64,000 nt of DNA from Oceanipulchritudo coccoides (GTDB lineage Bacteria; Verrucomicrobiota; Verrucomicrobiia; Opitutales; Oceanipulchritudinaceae). The stretch spans positions 1,317,531 through 1,381,530 of the forward strand of contig NZ_JAAGNX010000001.1 of assembly GCF_010500615.1 (NCBI RefSeq), in the 5' to 3' direction. The position numbers and the translations under genes were made by a program. Shown one piece after another: positions 54,043-64,000 of this stretch. Within the stretch, counting starts at the first letter, position 1; each line of letters starts with the position of its first letter. The notes beneath the pieces are model-generated. The model searched no databases. It was not told the origin of the DNA and saw only the letters and a list, made by a program, of their open reading frames with translations.

Positions 54043-54855
54043 TCAGGCAATAGGGTCGGGCTGCTGCTCATTGCACCATGCCGCCAATACCGCCTCCACA
54101 ACCGCGCATTGCGCCCTGATGCGCTTGTCGATGGGCTGTCGACTCGGTGTCTCGGTTGTAAATGTATATTTGGAGCTGTGGTGAAAGTGAAGTCTGAGGG
54201 CTTCCGGTAAATCATTCCCGAAGGCATCCATCACTTCCTCAGGAGGGCGCATCCGCCCATTCTCCGCTGGCATATCATCAATCAGCTCACGCTGATCAAT
54301 TCCGGTCCATGGTTCGGCGGCCTTCAGGGCGATGCCTTCATAATCGAGCTCCGTATCCGCATCAACATGGGCATAAATATAAAATCCCTGTCCATCATCA
54401 TCCTCGTGCAGGCAGATGACGAAGTCGAACGACCGTTGACCAATCCATTCCAGTTGGGCTTTTGTTTCAACGGAGCGCGGGCTCAGGCCGTAGTCCCGGT
54501 TGAGATCAATTCCAGCAGCATTCTCGCGGGTCCCGGCGAGAAGGCCTTCCGGATTGATCAAGGGGAAAACGGTCAAGTTGGCGTATTCCGGGAATGCCTT
54601 TCGGCGCAGCATGTCGAGAACAGCCATCGGCCCGGCTGGTTCATTTCCATGCACCCCGGCAGAAATGTAAACCGATGGGGCCGTATCCGAGACATCGCGT
54701 TTAAGAACAGGCAGGGAGAAATCACCAACCTTTCCGTAGGATAAAACGGAAAAGCCGGCGCGCTTGGCAGCCACTTCCAGACGCTCGCTATAGACTTCGA
54801 CATTCACAGGTAAACTAAAGGCGTGAATCCGCCTTGAATTCAACTGCAAAGGCAC
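54043..54855 (-). CDS. M14-family metallocarboxypeptidase / aspartoacylase-like
   Basis: A 270-residue zinc hydrolase. Zinc ligands are in [16 protein letters not shown] (His and Glu), with the third His in [42 protein letters not shown] is the Arg-containing substrate-binding segment of M14 and succinylglutamate desuccinylase/aspartoacylase proteins. It could trim peptidoglycan peptides or deacylate an amino acid. The start is uncertain: GTG 54855 gives the full frame, and a GTG sixteen codons later (VNVEVYSE) is also possible. The 5' end is 14 bases from gltX, divergent. Confidence 0.83.
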   Translation of the reverse strand: MPLQLNSRRIHAFSLPVNVEVYSERLEVAAKRAGFSVLSYGKVGDFSLPVLKRDVSDTAPSVYISAGVHGNEPAGPMAVLDMLRRKAFPEYANLTVFPLINPEGLLAGTRENAAGIDLNRDYGLSPRSVETKAQLEWIGQRSFDFVICLHEDDDGQGFYIYAHVDADTELDYEGIALKAAEPWTGIDQRELIDDMPAENGRMRPPEEVMDAFGNDLPEALRLHFHHSSKYTFTTETPSRQPIDKRIRAQCAVVEAVLAAWCNEQQPDPIA

Positions 54856-54869
54856 ACACAGTCTCCTTC

Positions 54870-56258
54870 ATGTCTGAAACACGAGTACGCTTTGCTCCCA
54901 GTCCAACGGGATTCTTCCACATTGGAAGCGCCCGGACGGCGCTCTTCAACTGGCTCTATGCCCGGCACACCAACGGCTCCTTTATCCTTCGCATTGAAGA
55001 CACCGATGAGGCCCGCAACACTCAGGAGGCCCTTGAGGTCCTGCTCAAGGGCATGCGCTGGCTCGGCATTGACTGGGATGAGGGGCCAGACATGGGCGGT
55101 GACTTTGGTCCATATTTCCAGAGTCAGCGTGGCGAAATCTACAAGGAGTACCTTGGCAAGCTGCAGGCCGCCGGACGGACTTACGAGCAGGACGGAGCGA
55201 TCTTCTTCAAGCTGGAAGGGGAGCGTTACACGGAGTTTGACGAGTATCATGGCAAAGAAGTGGAAAAAGTACGCGCCGAACCGGTTGAAATTGATGATGC
55301 CATCCGCGGAAAGGTGGTCCGGAGCGAAACAAGAGACTTTGTTATTTTCCGCTCAGATGGGAGCCCCACATTCCACTTTGTGAATGTGGTCGATGATATC
55401 ACAATGAAGATCACCCATGTCATTCGTGGTGAGGACCATTTGAGTAATTCCAGCAAGCATGTGGAGCTCTTCAATGCATTCGGGGTTACGCCTCCGCAGT
55501 TTGCCCATTTACCGCTCATTTTGAAGGACCCGAAAATGGGCAAGGGGAAGATGAGCAAGCGCGACAAGGGCTCCCTCATCGAGGAATATCAAGAGCGCCA
55601 TTTTCTACCCGCCGCGGTGCGCAATGCAATTGCCCTTCTTGGCTGGAACCCCGGGGACGACCGGGAGATCATGGACATCGGGGAAATTATTGAATCCTTT
55701 GATATCAAGGATATCCAGAAGGGCGCCGCGCGGTTTGATGAGGCAAAAATGAGCCACATCAATTTCCAGTATCTCAAGGAGTTGCCCGTGGAAACCTATG
55801 CCTGGTTTGCCCGCCCTGTATTGACCGCCAAGGGGCTGCTCGCTGAGGATCATGATGAAGATCACCTCCAGCGCGTGCTGGCCATTTGTCAGGAAAAAAT
55901 CACATCTCTCGAAGAGCTCCCGCTCTTTTGTGCCTACTTCTTTTCGGATGAATACGCGGAAAATGAAAAGGCCAAGGCAAAGGTCCTCAAGAAAGGCAAT
56001 GCCGTTGAGCTGGCCAGCCAGGTGAAAGAGGCTCTTTCCGCTGTTGCCGGGGATAACTGGACACAGGCATCCCTTGAAGCCGCCTTCCAGGATCTGGCAA
56101 CTGCCCACGGCATGGAGAAGCCCTTCCAGTGGTGGCCGCTGACCCGTTTTGCCGTGAGTGGCACCTCCAGTGGGCCGGATTTCCTCCCGATGCTGGAAAT
56201 CATGGGACGGGAAATGGTCATTGGAAGGCTGGGGCGATTCCTCGAAGCCAATAGCTGA
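54870..56258 (+). CDS. gltX: Glutamate--tRNA ligase
   Basis: A class I aminoacyl-tRNA synthetase of 462 residues that charges tRNA-Glu. [20 protein letters not shown] contains the HIGH-like motif (HIGS), and [15 protein letters not shown] contains KMSKR. The C-terminal part is the anticodon-binding helical domain. ATG 54870 matches the family; in-frame codons from 54834 would lengthen it by 12 residues. glyQS follows after 50 bases, so two synthetases are adjacent. Confidence 0.96.
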   Translation: MSETRVRFAPSPTGFFHIGSARTALFNWLYARHTNGSFILRIEDTDEARNTQEALEVLLKGMRWLGIDWDEGPDMGGDFGPYFQSQRGEIYKEYLGKLQAAGRTYEQDGAIFFKLEGERYTEFDEYHGKEVEKVRAEPVEIDDAIRGKVVRSETRDFVIFRSDGSPTFHFVNVVDDITMKITHVIRGEDHLSNSSKHVELFNAFGVTPPQFAHLPLILKDPKMGKGKMSKRDKGSLIEEYQERHFLPAAVRNAIALLGWNPGDDREIMDIGEIIESFDIKDIQKGAARFDEAKMSHINFQYLKELPVETYAWFARPVLTAKGLLAEDHDEDHLQRVLAICQEKITSLEELPLFCAYFFSDEYAENEKAKAKVLKKGNAVELASQVKEALSAVAGDNWTQASLEAAFQDLATAHGMEKPFQWWPLTRFAVSGTSSGPDFLPMLEIMGREMVIGRLGRFLEANS

Positions 56259-56308
56259 TCAATTGCCTTCTTGACCAAACACTGACCAAAACCCATTTTT
56301 CTGCGCTT

Positions 56309-57844
56309 ATGTCCGAAGAATCCAGCTCACGAACTCTTCCCACGCTTGAAGCCCTTGTCACTTTGTGCAAGCGGCGGGGATTTATTTTCCAGTCCAGTGA
56401 AATCTACGGCGGTTATGCCGGTTTTTTTGATTACGGGCCTCTCGGGGCGGAATTGAAGAAGAACGTCAAGGACGCCTGGTGGAAAGCCATGGTCCATGAG
56501 CGGGATGAAATTGTCGGGCTTGATTCGACAATTATCATGCATCCGGAAATCTGGAAGGCGAGTGGCCACGTTGAGGGCTTCAATGACCCGATGGTGGATT
56601 GCAAGGAATCCAAGAAGCGCTACCGGGCAGATCAGTTGTTTTTTGCACCGGTCCGGGTTGACGGAAATACGATTGGTTATGTCTCAGTTGAGGAATCCGG
56701 CACCATGCAGGCCGAAGCCGAGGAAATGGCCGCCGAGATGAAGCGCAAGCAGGCGGTCCAGGGAACCCTTGAGGCAATTGAATTAAAGGACTACACCGAA
56801 GCGGATCCGGAGGAATACGAACTCATTCCCAGTCCGGCCACCGGCAAGCCCGGCTCATTAACCCCGCCCCGCCAATTTAACCTCATGTTTGAGACACGGG
56901 TTGGCCCGCTGGCGGACGCTTCCGGGCTTTCATATCTGCGCCCGGAAACCGCTCAGGGGATTTTCCAAAATTTCAAGAATGTCGTGGACACTGGCCGGGT
57001 GAAGATCCCGTTTGGCATTGCCCAGATCGGAAAGGCTTTCCGCAACGAGATCACGCCGCGAAATTTCATTTTCCGTTCACGGGAATTTGAGCAGATGGAA
57101 ATTGAATACTTCATCGATCCGGATGAAGAGACCTGGCCGCGCGTATACCGTGAATGGATCGATACGTGCAAGGAGTGGTTGGTCAGCATCGGGATTCCTG
57201 CCGACATGGTGGGCGAGGATGTCCACCCGGCGGAAAAGCTTTCCCATTATTCAAAGGGAACAACCGACCTGACTTTTACCTTTCCCTTCGGCACACAAGA
57301 GCTCTGGGGAATTGCCTGCCGCGGGAACTTTGACCTGACGCAGCACCAGAAGCACAGCCGCAAGTCCATGGAGTTCTTCGACGAGGGACGGAAGGAAAAA
57401 TATATTCCTCATGTTGTGGAACCTTCCCTCGGTGTGGACCGGACAATCCTCGCCGTCCTAACAGCTGCTTATTGCGAGGACGAAGTGCCGAATGACAAGG
57501 GTGCCCCGGAGAAGCGGGTGCTCTTGAAATTCCACCCCAAAGTCGCGCCCTTCAAGGTAGCGGTCTTCCCGCTTTTGAAGAACAAGCCGGAGTTGGTTGA
57601 ATCCGCGCGAAATCTCTACAAGCAATTGCAACGGCGCTGGAATGTCGCCTGGGATGTCTCGGGAGCGATCGGGCGGCGTTATCGTCGCCAGGATGAAATT
57701 GGCACGCCGTATTGTGTCACTATTGATTTTGATACCATTGAAAAGGACCAATGCGTGACCATCCGGGACCGTGATACGACCGAGCAGGTCCGTATTCCCC
57801 TTGATGAGGTTGAAGGCTGGTTGAACGAGCGAATCGAGGGCTAG
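56309..57844 (+). CDS. glyQS: Glycine--tRNA ligase, dimeric (class II) type
   Basis: Charges tRNA-Gly. The single-chain homodimeric form (511 residues) is used, not the alpha2beta2 GlyQ/GlyS. Class II motifs visible include [67 protein letters not shown] (motif 2) and [15 protein letters not shown] (motif 3). An insertion between motif 1 and 2 includes a charged helix ([16 protein letters not shown]). The C-terminal part is the anticodon-binding domain. Confidence 0.95.
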   Translation: MSEESSSRTLPTLEALVTLCKRRGFIFQSSEIYGGYAGFFDYGPLGAELKKNVKDAWWKAMVHERDEIVGLDSTIIMHPEIWKASGHVEGFNDPMVDCKESKKRYRADQLFFAPVRVDGNTIGYVSVEESGTMQAEAEEMAAEMKRKQAVQGTLEAIELKDYTEADPEEYELIPSPATGKPGSLTPPRQFNLMFETRVGPLADASGLSYLRPETAQGIFQNFKNVVDTGRVKIPFGIAQIGKAFRNEITPRNFIFRSREFEQMEIEYFIDPDEETWPRVYREWIDTCKEWLVSIGIPADMVGEDVHPAEKLSHYSKGTTDLTFTFPFGTQELWGIACRGNFDLTQHQKHSRKSMEFFDEGRKEKYIPHVVEPSLGVDRTILAVLTAAYCEDEVPNDKGAPEKRVLLKFHPKVAPFKVAVFPLLKNKPELVESARNLYKQLQRRWNVAWDVSGAIGRRYRRQDEIGTPYCVTIDFDTIEKDQCVTIRDRDTTEQVRIPLDEVEGWLNERIEG

Positions 57845-57890
57845 TTTTTAGTCGCATTGCCTTGGGGATCTTCATAAGGTCCAATGCGTT

Positions 57891-58472
57891 ATGAAGATTG
57901 TTAAATGGTTGATCGCCCTTGTAGCGTTACTTCTGGGTCTCTTTGTACTCATCACCTTCTTCCTCCCGACCGAATACGAGATTGAGCGGTCCACGGAGAT
58001 TAATACTCCCGCAGAACTGGTCTTTTCGCAGGTTGTAGATCTGGTCGCCTGGCAGGAATGGAATCCGTGGAATGAGATGGATCCTGACATGCTCATTGAG
58101 TACGGAGAGCTTTCAGCCGGACCTGGCGCCAGCTACACCTGGCAGAGTGACGTGGCAGGTGACGGGGCCATGAAGATCATCAAGGTGGAAGGCATGGAAC
58201 ACGTGCGCTTTGAACTCCTGTTCGAAGGATACGAGGACAATCCTTCCTACAGTTCGCTTTTCATCTCCGAAGGATCAAGCGAAGGTAGCTCCACTGTGCG
58301 ATGGACCTTCGAAGGTAATGTGGGGGATAGCTTCTTTGGCCGATGGATGAGTGTGATGATCGACAAATTTGTCGGTCCGAGCTACGAAAAGGGCCTGCAA
58401 TCGCTCAAGGAAAGATGCGAAGCACTCGCTCTTGATCCGGAAGCTGTTTTCAAGGAAGTCCCAGTTCCCTGA
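57891..58472 (+). CDS. SRPBCC-superfamily protein with N-terminal membrane anchor
   Basis: A 193-residue protein with one hydrophobic segment (residues 6-26) followed by a START-like/SRPBCC domain (YEIERSTEINTPAELVFSQVVDLVAWQEWNPWNEM, then SYTWQSD and VRWTFEGNVGDSFFGRWM). Such domains form a hydrophobic ligand cavity; the AHA1/polyketide-cyclase group is closest in pattern. The ligand is unknown. It lies 46 bases after glyQS. A CGCATTG/CAATGCG hairpin at 57853-57888 covers its leader and may affect its translation. Confidence 0.82.
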   Translation: MKIVKWLIALVALLLGLFVLITFFLPTEYEIERSTEINTPAELVFSQVVDLVAWQEWNPWNEMDPDMLIEYGELSAGPGASYTWQSDVAGDGAMKIIKVEGMEHVRFELLFEGYEDNPSYSSLFISEGSSEGSSTVRWTFEGNVGDSFFGRWMSVMIDKFVGPSYEKGLQSLKERCEALALDPEAVFKEVPVP

Positions 58473-58500
58473 TTTGTACCGGAACCTGCTCAATCCTCAA

Positions 58501-60216
58501 TCAACGACTTTGTTGCCAATCCAGCAAGGTCAGGCGAGGGGACCGTTGCCCCCGCCATGAATGCCAGCCAAACCGCACGGCGAGATCGATTGCCTTCCCT
58601 GTGGGCGGTGGATTCTCGGCCGCATTCCAGCCAATGCATTCAATTGGGCCAGTGAGCCCTGGCCGCGGTACCCCAAACTTCAGGTGTGCCGTGCCAATCT
58701 TCGCAAGCGCGGGCAAAACCACCCCGCGAAGGGCGAAAACAGGCTCGGGATTTCCTTGTCCGTAGGGGGCTAGTTGATCCAGCTCGGATAAGAGCGTGGA
58801 AGTCAATTCTTCAGGCCGAGCCTCTGCTTCAATTGTAATAACCTGTTCAGGGATTCCTTCGCTGTACTTTTCCCGTAAAGCCGCATTAAAGGATTCCCGA
58901 AGTTCATTCACCTTGTCCTCCTGGATCGTCAGGCCAACTGCCATTGGATGACCTCCCCATTGGGTAATGACATCCGAACACTCCTTGAGAATCTCGACCA
59001 GATCCACGCCCTCCACACTCCGTCCCGAGCCTTTGGCCAGCCCTTCACCTTCCGATCCGAGGACCAGGCAAGGACGGTGGAATTTACGGGCAAGCCGGCT
59101 GGCGACAATTCCCACTACGCCCGAATGCCAATCAGACGCGTGAACAACGATTCCGATGTGGTCGGGATAAAGATCACTGACTTGAGCCTCGGCTAGTTCA
59201 GCGATGGAACGCTCAATGTCCTGACGGTCCCGGTTAAACTCATCCAGCGTCAAGGCCGTCTCACGGCAAGTCTGCCAGTTTTCACTGAGTAGAAGCTGGA
59301 TGGGAAGAGCGGCGTCATCCAGCCGTCCGCTCGCATTGATTCGCGGTCCGAGGCGGAAACCTATATCGCTCGGCGAAAGGGTGTCGCCAAGCGTCAACCC
59401 GGCGACCTCCATAAGCGCACAAATGCCAGGCCGCTGACACTTTTCCAGATAGCGCAAGCCGTTGCGAACGAGAATGCGATTCTCTCCAGTCAGGTCGACC
59501 AGGTCGGCAACAGTGCCGAGGGCGACCAGATCGAGGTACTCGCGCAGGTCGGTCGTCGCGGCAAGAGCATCGCCCTTTTGCCGCATGACCTTCAAAAAGG
59601 CATGACAAAACTTGAAGACCAGCCCCACGGAACAGAGGTTCTTCCATGGGACAGAGTCAGGATCGTGGACATGGGGATTGACCATGATGCAATCGTCGGG
59701 AAGGGACTCCTTGGATGTGTGATGATCGAGAATGATCACGGAGATCCCTTGTTCCCTCAACCAGGCCACTTCCTCGGAGCTGCTTGTTCCACAATCAACG
59801 GCGATCATCAGGTCCGGCTTACCCTCCTCGAGTGCTCGCGAAAGGGAATCGATACCCAGCCCATAGCCCTCCTCCAGTCGCTTGGGAACAACGAACTTCG
59901 GGGATAGCCCAAAGCGCCTGAGGAAATGTGTCAGGAAAACGGTGGAGGTGACTCCATCCACATCATAGTCCCCAAATATCAGGACAGATTCCTGCTTCTT
60001 CAGGGCCGATTCCACCCGGGCAACCGCTTCCGGCATTCCACCCATCGAGAGTGGATCGCCAAGCGTTGACAGGCCGGGATTCAGAAAGCCCTCCACCTCT
60101 TCCATGGTGGTCAGGTTTCTGCCGGCAAGCAGGCGGGCGCTGATTTCGCTTAATCCCTGTTCCCGGGCAATGGCAGTAGCCAGGGTTTCATCAAGGGATG
60201 ATTTGATCCAGCGCAT
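58501..60216 (-). CDS. recJ: Single-stranded-DNA-specific exonuclease RecJ
   Basis: A 5'-3' exonuclease for recombination and mismatch/base-excision repair. The 571 residues include LIFGDYDVDGVTSTVFL (motif I Asp residues), MIAVDCGTS, VIILDHHTSKE (DHH motif), GRLDDAALPIQLLLSE, and DHIGIVVHASDWHSGVVGIVASRL in the DHHA1 part. It is normal in length. It lies 12 bases after secDF on the same strand and is probably cotranscribed with secDF and yajC. Confidence 0.94.
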   Translation of the reverse strand: MRWIKSSLDETLATAIAREQGLSEISARLLAGRNLTTMEEVEGFLNPGLSTLGDPLSMGGMPEAVARVESALKKQESVLIFGDYDVDGVTSTVFLTHFLRRFGLSPKFVVPKRLEEGYGLGIDSLSRALEEGKPDLMIAVDCGTSSSEEVAWLREQGISVIILDHHTSKESLPDDCIMVNPHVHDPDSVPWKNLCSVGLVFKFCHAFLKVMRQKGDALAATTDLREYLDLVALGTVADLVDLTGENRILVRNGLRYLEKCQRPGICALMEVAGLTLGDTLSPSDIGFRLGPRINASGRLDDAALPIQLLLSENWQTCRETALTLDEFNRDRQDIERSIAELAEAQVSDLYPDHIGIVVHASDWHSGVVGIVASRLARKFHRPCLVLGSEGEGLAKGSGRSVEGVDLVEILKECSDVITQWGGHPMAVGLTIQEDKVNELRESFNAALREKYSEGIPEQVITIEAEARPEELTSTLLSELDQLAPYGQGNPEPVFALRGVVLPALAKIGTAHLKFGVPRPGLTGPIECIGWNAAENPPPTGKAIDLAVRFGWHSWRGQRSPRLTLLDWQQSR

Positions 60217-60228
60217 CGCGGATCAAAA

Positions 60229-62886
60229 TCAGGCTTTTTGCTTGGATGATTCGTCAGATGTCCAGTCGTAGCTCGGAAGGATTTCTCCCTTTTCGACCGA
60301 TTTGCGATCGCCCTTATGGTACCAGAAGAATACTGGGCTGGCGATGAACATCGAAGAGAAGGTTCCGGTGAGAATACCGATCAGGAAGACAAGCGCGAAG
60401 TCCTTGATCACACCCGCCCCAAAGAGGAAGAGCATGAGTGAGGCAAAGAGCGTTGTCACACTGGTCAGGACCGTCCGGTTGAGGACCCGGTTGATGGACA
60501 GGTGGACAATCTTCTTGAGGTTGCTTCCCGGATTCAATTCCAGTTCCTCACGAACACGGTCAAAGACCACAATCGTATCATTGATGGAGTAACCGACTGT
60601 CATCAGGATGGCCGCAATCATCGGAGCAGAGAATTGTCCGCTTCCGATTCCAAAGATTTCTCCCAGAGTGACAAAAATACCGATTGTCATCAAGATGTCG
60701 TGAACCGTCGCTACAACTGCGCCCAATCCGTATCCAAACTCGAACCGGAAGGCGATGTAGAGGAGAATCCCCAACAGTGCGACCAGGATGGAAAGAATGG
60801 CACTGCGCGTCACTTCGCTACCGACTGCTGAGCCAATCTGGGTCAACCCCAACTCAACGAGTTCTGCTTCAGGATAAGCCGTATTGAGAGCGCCGAAGAA
60901 CTGTTCACCCTTGTCGGGCTCAGTCTGGACAATCATGACATCCTTGTCGGCGCCGAGCGGAGTTTGGAAGAAGATGTTCACTTCCCCGAAGGATTGAGTC
61001 ACGCCGTCCTCGTCGACAAAACTTGCCGAAGAGGCCACCTCATCCACCTGCTGGGAAGAGAGCCGCTCACTGTAACTGACGGCAACTTCATCACCACCCG
61101 TAAAATCAATCCCGAAGGCCTGATCAAAATGATAGGCGAAGGATGCCACCCCGATCAGCACGAGAACCCATGAACAGGCAAAAGCGCGGCGGGCATGATT
61201 GAGAAACTGGAAACTGGTATTTTTGAAGAGCTGGAATCGGAAGGGGTTTTTGATGATTCCCCCTTCAACCAAGGCTTCGAGAATAAACCGGCTGGTCACC
61301 AGACTACAGAAGACGGTGGCAAGAATACCGGCGCTGAGGGTGACACCAAATCCGCGGACAGGGCCATTCCCCAGCCAGACCAGGATCAAGGCGGTGATCA
61401 ATGTGGTGACATTCGCATCCACAATGGTCGAAAAGGCTTTGTCGTACCCAGCCACAAGAGCACTGTGCACGCTTTTGCCGTTATGTAGCTCCTCCCGGAT
61501 ACGTTCGAATATCAAGATACTGGCGTCGACTGCCATCCCGATTGTCAGGACGAGGGCTGCGACACCGGGAAGGGTGATCGTGGCCCCAAAGCTCGCCAGG
61601 GCGCCCAGAACAATAAACAAGTTAAGGCAGACAGTGAGCATCGCGACCAGGCCGGAAAGCCCGTAATAGAGAATCATGAAGACAATGACGAGAATACCGC
61701 CGTACATGCCGGCACTGATACTTGTATTGCGGGCATCCTTGGCAAGTGTCGGGCCAACCTCGTACATCTCGGCGACTTCCATTTCGACGGCGAGGGGATT
61801 GTTCAAGGCGTTGGCCAGTTCGAATGCCTCACGCTGGGTGAAAGACCCGGTAATCCGGGCGGAATCGCTGTTGATGCGTTCCCGTACTGTTGGGGAAGAA
61901 ACAAGTTTGCCGTCGAGGACAATGGCCAGGCGGCCAATGCTGAAATCGGTGTTGCCAGCGGCAATCTGTCCGGTGACCTCGGCGAATTGGCGCCGCCCCT
62001 CGGAAGTGAATTCCATGGTCACTTCGTAACCACCGGTTTGGGTAATCTGCGGACGGGCCTCTTCAATGATTTCCCCCGTCATTACCGGAATGATTTTCAC
62101 GTACGTCGGGCTCTCAACAATTTCCCCGGTTTCCGGATCTTCTGTTTCCTCAACAAGCACTTGGTAACCCAGTGGGGGCTCAGCGCCCGGGCGCGGTTGA
62201 GCGGTCCGGTGGACCAGCTTGAATTCAAGCAGGGCAGGGGCTCCAATTGTCTCGGCAATATTGGGATTGTCCTCGGTATTGATACCGGGCATCTGCACCT
62301 CGATCAGGTTTGCCCCTTTGAGGCGTACCACGGGTTCAGCCACTCCAAGACCATCGACTCGGTCGAGAACCACTTGACGCGCATCCTCCAGCTGTCGCTG
62401 GCGAAAGAACATGTCCTCGGACAAGCTTGCTTCGTCCACATCAAAGGTAATGGCAACCCCCCCATTGAGGTCCAGCCCAAGGCTGATTTCACCCTTTGAA
62501 CGGCGGAGCAGCTCGGTGAGAAGAATTTTGTTCTTCTTCTTGAGGTTACGAATTTCCTGAAGCCGGATGTCCTGAAAATATTGCGAGAGGTCGATTGATT
62601 CATCCTCTGAAATTCTCAACAGGGCCGTATAGAGGGTGGCGTAGGGAGACGTTGCATCTCCAGCGGCCTCTTCAACCTTTTCATTGGCCCGCACGACAAG
62701 CGCTTCAAACTCGGAGAAATTGTCCTCGCGGGACTTTATCTCGGTACCTGACTCGTCTACGGCTGCAGTTACCTGACTGGTCAAATACGGTTCAAAGGGT
62801 GTTCCTGTTGGTGGGAGCAGCTCCGTGGTTGCCCATGCGGCAACGAGGAGGGTGACAATCAGCCTGAAAAGGTTTGTTCCGTTCAT
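60229..62886 (-). CDS. secDF: Fused protein translocase subunits SecD-SecF
   Basis: An 885-residue inner-membrane RND-type protein that uses the proton gradient to complete Sec-dependent export. The SecD half has GLDLNGGVAITFDVD (P1 domain start), IEVQMPGI and then membrane segments with GVAALVLTIGMAVDASILIFERIREEL. The SecF half (from about residue 570) has FGIDFTGGDEVAVSYSERL and ILMTVGYSINDTIVVFDRVREEL, followed by IDKALNRTVLTS-like INRVLNRTVLTSVTTL. The fused form is known in several phyla. yajC lies 45 bases upstream on the same strand. Confidence 0.95.
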   Translation of the reverse strand: MNGTNLFRLIVTLLVAAWATTELLPPTGTPFEPYLTSQVTAAVDESGTEIKSREDNFSEFEALVVRANEKVEEAAGDATSPYATLYTALLRISEDESIDLSQYFQDIRLQEIRNLKKKNKILLTELLRRSKGEISLGLDLNGGVAITFDVDEASLSEDMFFRQRQLEDARQVVLDRVDGLGVAEPVVRLKGANLIEVQMPGINTEDNPNIAETIGAPALLEFKLVHRTAQPRPGAEPPLGYQVLVEETEDPETGEIVESPTYVKIIPVMTGEIIEEARPQITQTGGYEVTMEFTSEGRRQFAEVTGQIAAGNTDFSIGRLAIVLDGKLVSSPTVRERINSDSARITGSFTQREAFELANALNNPLAVEMEVAEMYEVGPTLAKDARNTSISAGMYGGILVIVFMILYYGLSGLVAMLTVCLNLFIVLGALASFGATITLPGVAALVLTIGMAVDASILIFERIREELHNGKSVHSALVAGYDKAFSTIVDANVTTLITALILVWLGNGPVRGFGVTLSAGILATVFCSLVTSRFILEALVEGGIIKNPFRFQLFKNTSFQFLNHARRAFACSWVLVLIGVASFAYHFDQAFGIDFTGGDEVAVSYSERLSSQQVDEVASSASFVDEDGVTQSFGEVNIFFQTPLGADKDVMIVQTEPDKGEQFFGALNTAYPEAELVELGLTQIGSAVGSEVTRSAILSILVALLGILLYIAFRFEFGYGLGAVVATVHDILMTIGIFVTLGEIFGIGSGQFSAPMIAAILMTVGYSINDTIVVFDRVREELELNPGSNLKKIVHLSINRVLNRTVLTSVTTLFASLMLFLFGAGVIKDFALVFLIGILTGTFSSMFIASPVFFWYHKGDRKSVEKGEILPSYDWTSDESSKQKA

Positions 62887-62931
62887 TGGATATATTGGTT
62901 GGTTTACTGGAAAAAGGGGGAGGGGGGCGCT

Positions 62932-63243
62932 TTACTGGTCTGCGGTGTCACGGGCCGTGATGGATCCCTTCAGGACATCGATGCGGGTGTTGTCATCAAT
63001 TTTGACCTGGAATCGATCCTTTTTCACGTGCGTGATCACGCCGCAAATACCGCCGGCAGTGACAACAGTATCACCGGGCTTCAATTCCGTGATCATTTGC
63101 TGGTGCTCTTTTTGCTTCTTGCGCTGTGGCTGGATCAGGAGGAACCAGAAGCCCACCATCAGAAGAATAAAGGCGAGAAGCTGCATGAGCATGTTTCCCT
63201 GTGAAGGGCCGCCCTGTGCGAGGATGTAAAATACACTGTTCAT
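62932..63243 (-). CDS. yajC: Preprotein translocase subunit YajC
   Basis: A 103-residue protein with one membrane segment (MLMQLLAFILLMVGFWFLLI) followed by a basic stretch (QPQRKKQKEHQQMI) and the YajC core ELKPGDTVVTAGGICGVITHVKKDRFQVKI. It associates with SecDF. The order yajC-secDF is the usual one; recJ extends the unit. Confidence 0.93.
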   Translation of the reverse strand: MNSVFYILAQGGPSQGNMLMQLLAFILLMVGFWFLLIQPQRKKQKEHQQMITELKPGDTVVTAGGICGVITHVKKDRFQVKIDDNTRIDVLKGSITARDTADQ

Positions 63244-63381
63244 AGTTGTGCGAGTTAAAGGTCGTAAAAAACCAGCAACTGTGCGCCTCTCGCTGGAAGA
63301 ATCAAGAAATTTGCGTAGTCCCGGCCAATTAAGGACGGTTGCGAGGGGCTTGTTGCCGGATCAGCTGGCTGAAGGCTGTAT

Positions 63382-63765
63382 TCAGCCAACAATATTAGCA
63401 TAGGCGGCAGCGTCCATCAGATCATCAAGATTGGCTCCCTCATCCAATTGAACGCGAATCATCCAAGCTTCTCCGTACGGATCGGAATTGACGGTCTCAG
63501 GGGCTCCGGTCAGCTCATCATTAACGGCCCTGATCGTGCCTTGAACCGGCATGTAAAGGTCGCTGGCCGCCTTGACGGATTCGACCACCCCGAATGAATC
63601 GCCGGCTTCGAAGGTGTCATCGACTTCAGGAAGTTCCACAAAGGTAATATCCCCAAGGCTGTTTTGAGCATAGTCGGTAACGCCAACGGTGACCGTTCCA
63701 TCTTCCTCAAGACGAATCCACTCATGATCCTTGGTATATTTCAAATTATCCGGAATTGAACTCAT
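63382..63765 (-). CDS. gcvH: Glycine cleavage system H protein
   Basis: Lipoyl carrier of the glycine cleavage system (127 residues). It begins MSSIPDNLKYTKDHEWIRLEEDGTVTVGVTDYAQNSLGDITFVELP and has the lipoylated Lys in VESVKAASDLYMPVQG. The ATG at 63765 has a GAGAGG-type ribosome site; a TTG four codons earlier is less likely. It lies 73 bases downstream of gcvT, the partner that accepts the aminomethyl group. Confidence 0.95.
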   Translation of the reverse strand: MSSIPDNLKYTKDHEWIRLEEDGTVTVGVTDYAQNSLGDITFVELPEVDDTFEAGDSFGVVESVKAASDLYMPVQGTIRAVNDELTGAPETVNSDPYGEAWMIRVQLDEGANLDDLMDAAAYANIVG

Positions 63766-63838
63766 GCCTCTCTTCAAGGGGCTTGAGCACGACCTGACAA
63801 CCGGAAAAACGCTTTGCCGGACAATTTAGCCTGCAAAA

Positions 63839-64000
63839 TCACACTTTGTGCAGCGGAGGCTGGGCAATTTCCAAGGGAATCCGCGTTTTGCGTATCTCGA
63901 CAAGCAGCGGAATCTTATCCTTGAGCGCTTGTGTGGAAACGCATGCGGAACCAATGGGACGACCCAGCATGGGGGATTGAGTCCCAGATAGAACTTTTCC
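63839..64000 (-). CDS. gcvT: C-terminal end of aminomethyltransferase (glycine cleavage T protein), partial
   Basis: The minus-strand frame from the window edge to a TGA gives the last 53 residues. The pattern SGTQSPMLGRPIGSACV followed by LLVEIRKTRIPLEI matches the C-terminal beta barrel of GcvT (serine-Gly-Thr, proline, leucine-Gly, then the VEIRG-like strand). It lies directly upstream of gcvH, the normal partner order. The rest of the gene is beyond the window. Confidence 0.85.
   Translation of the reverse strand, partial: GKVLSGTQSPMLGRPIGSACVSTQALKDKIPLLVEIRKTRIPLEIAQPPLHKV

Noticed and set aside
63367-63387. GGCTGAA/TTCAGCC hairpin at the end of gcvH
   Set aside because: No T run on the minus strand, so it is not called a terminator.

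Overview
The window is chromosomal DNA of a free-living Gram-negative bacterium. The gene families and their arrangement best fit the class Opitutae of Verrucomicrobiota (Puniceicoccales/Opitutales, often marine). This is an inference from family resemblance and was not computed. Supporting signs are an Oar-like TonB-dependent receptor, LptD and an LptF/G permease (outer membrane with LPS), a SecD-SecF fusion, an AddAB-type nuclease, a monomeric NADP-isocitrate dehydrogenase, and several secreted aromatic-rich proteins of a kind I associate with this group. No phage, insertion sequence, plasmid function or CRISPR array was seen. Almost all of it is core genome.

Layout. 1-6.6 kb: tail of a secreted aromatic-rich protein, a TonB-dependent receptor, paired hairpin repeats, and a large FAD/Fe-S oxidoreductase. 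6.7-13.3 kb: isocitrate dehydrogenase, an orphan receiver, a HAD hydrolase, ffh, a pseudouridine synthase, and the hibernation factor gene with a long leader and a clear terminator. 13.4-22 kb: addB-addA, a membrane/zinc-ribbon protein convergent with addA, and a divergent alkaline phosphatase. 22-31.3 kb: a flavin disulfide reductase divergent from a dense serA-plsY-hom-lysC-thrC-gpsA run, then an orphan pseudopilin. 31.3-36.4 kb: MFS exporter, coaD, pgsA-pgpA, aroQ, trxA, a small conserved unknown and scpA. 36.4-44 kb: lptD, glgB, a small SH3-like protein, sufE-tatD and a nucleoside transporter. 44-54 kb: the most accessory-looking part, with two secreted proteins carrying the aromatic-rich module (one fused to a formylglycine-generating-enzyme-like domain), recD2, a HAD phosphatase, a PatB-type aminotransferase, an LptF/G permease, tRNA-Leu, a lipoprotein, a dienelactone hydrolase and a second orphan receiver. 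54-64 kb: an M14-type peptidase, gltX, glyQS, an SRPBCC protein, recJ, secDF, yajC, gcvH and the end of gcvT.

How the genes work together. The 23.6-30.7 kb run joins serine and threonine/aspartate-family synthesis to the first steps of phospholipid synthesis (GpsA makes glycerol-3-phosphate and PlsY acylates it). PgsA and PgpA a few kb away make phosphatidylglycerol. AddAB, RecJ and RecD2 provide recombination and repair. SecDF-YajC, Ffh, LptD and the LptF/G permease serve envelope biogenesis.

No complete new multi-gene system stands out. The best leads are the secreted aromatic-rich module in three proteins, the alkaline phosphatase-like protein that has lost canonical metal ligands, a conserved 78-residue protein beside trxA, a bacterial tandem SH3-like protein, and a DUF4126 protein carrying two zinc ribbons.
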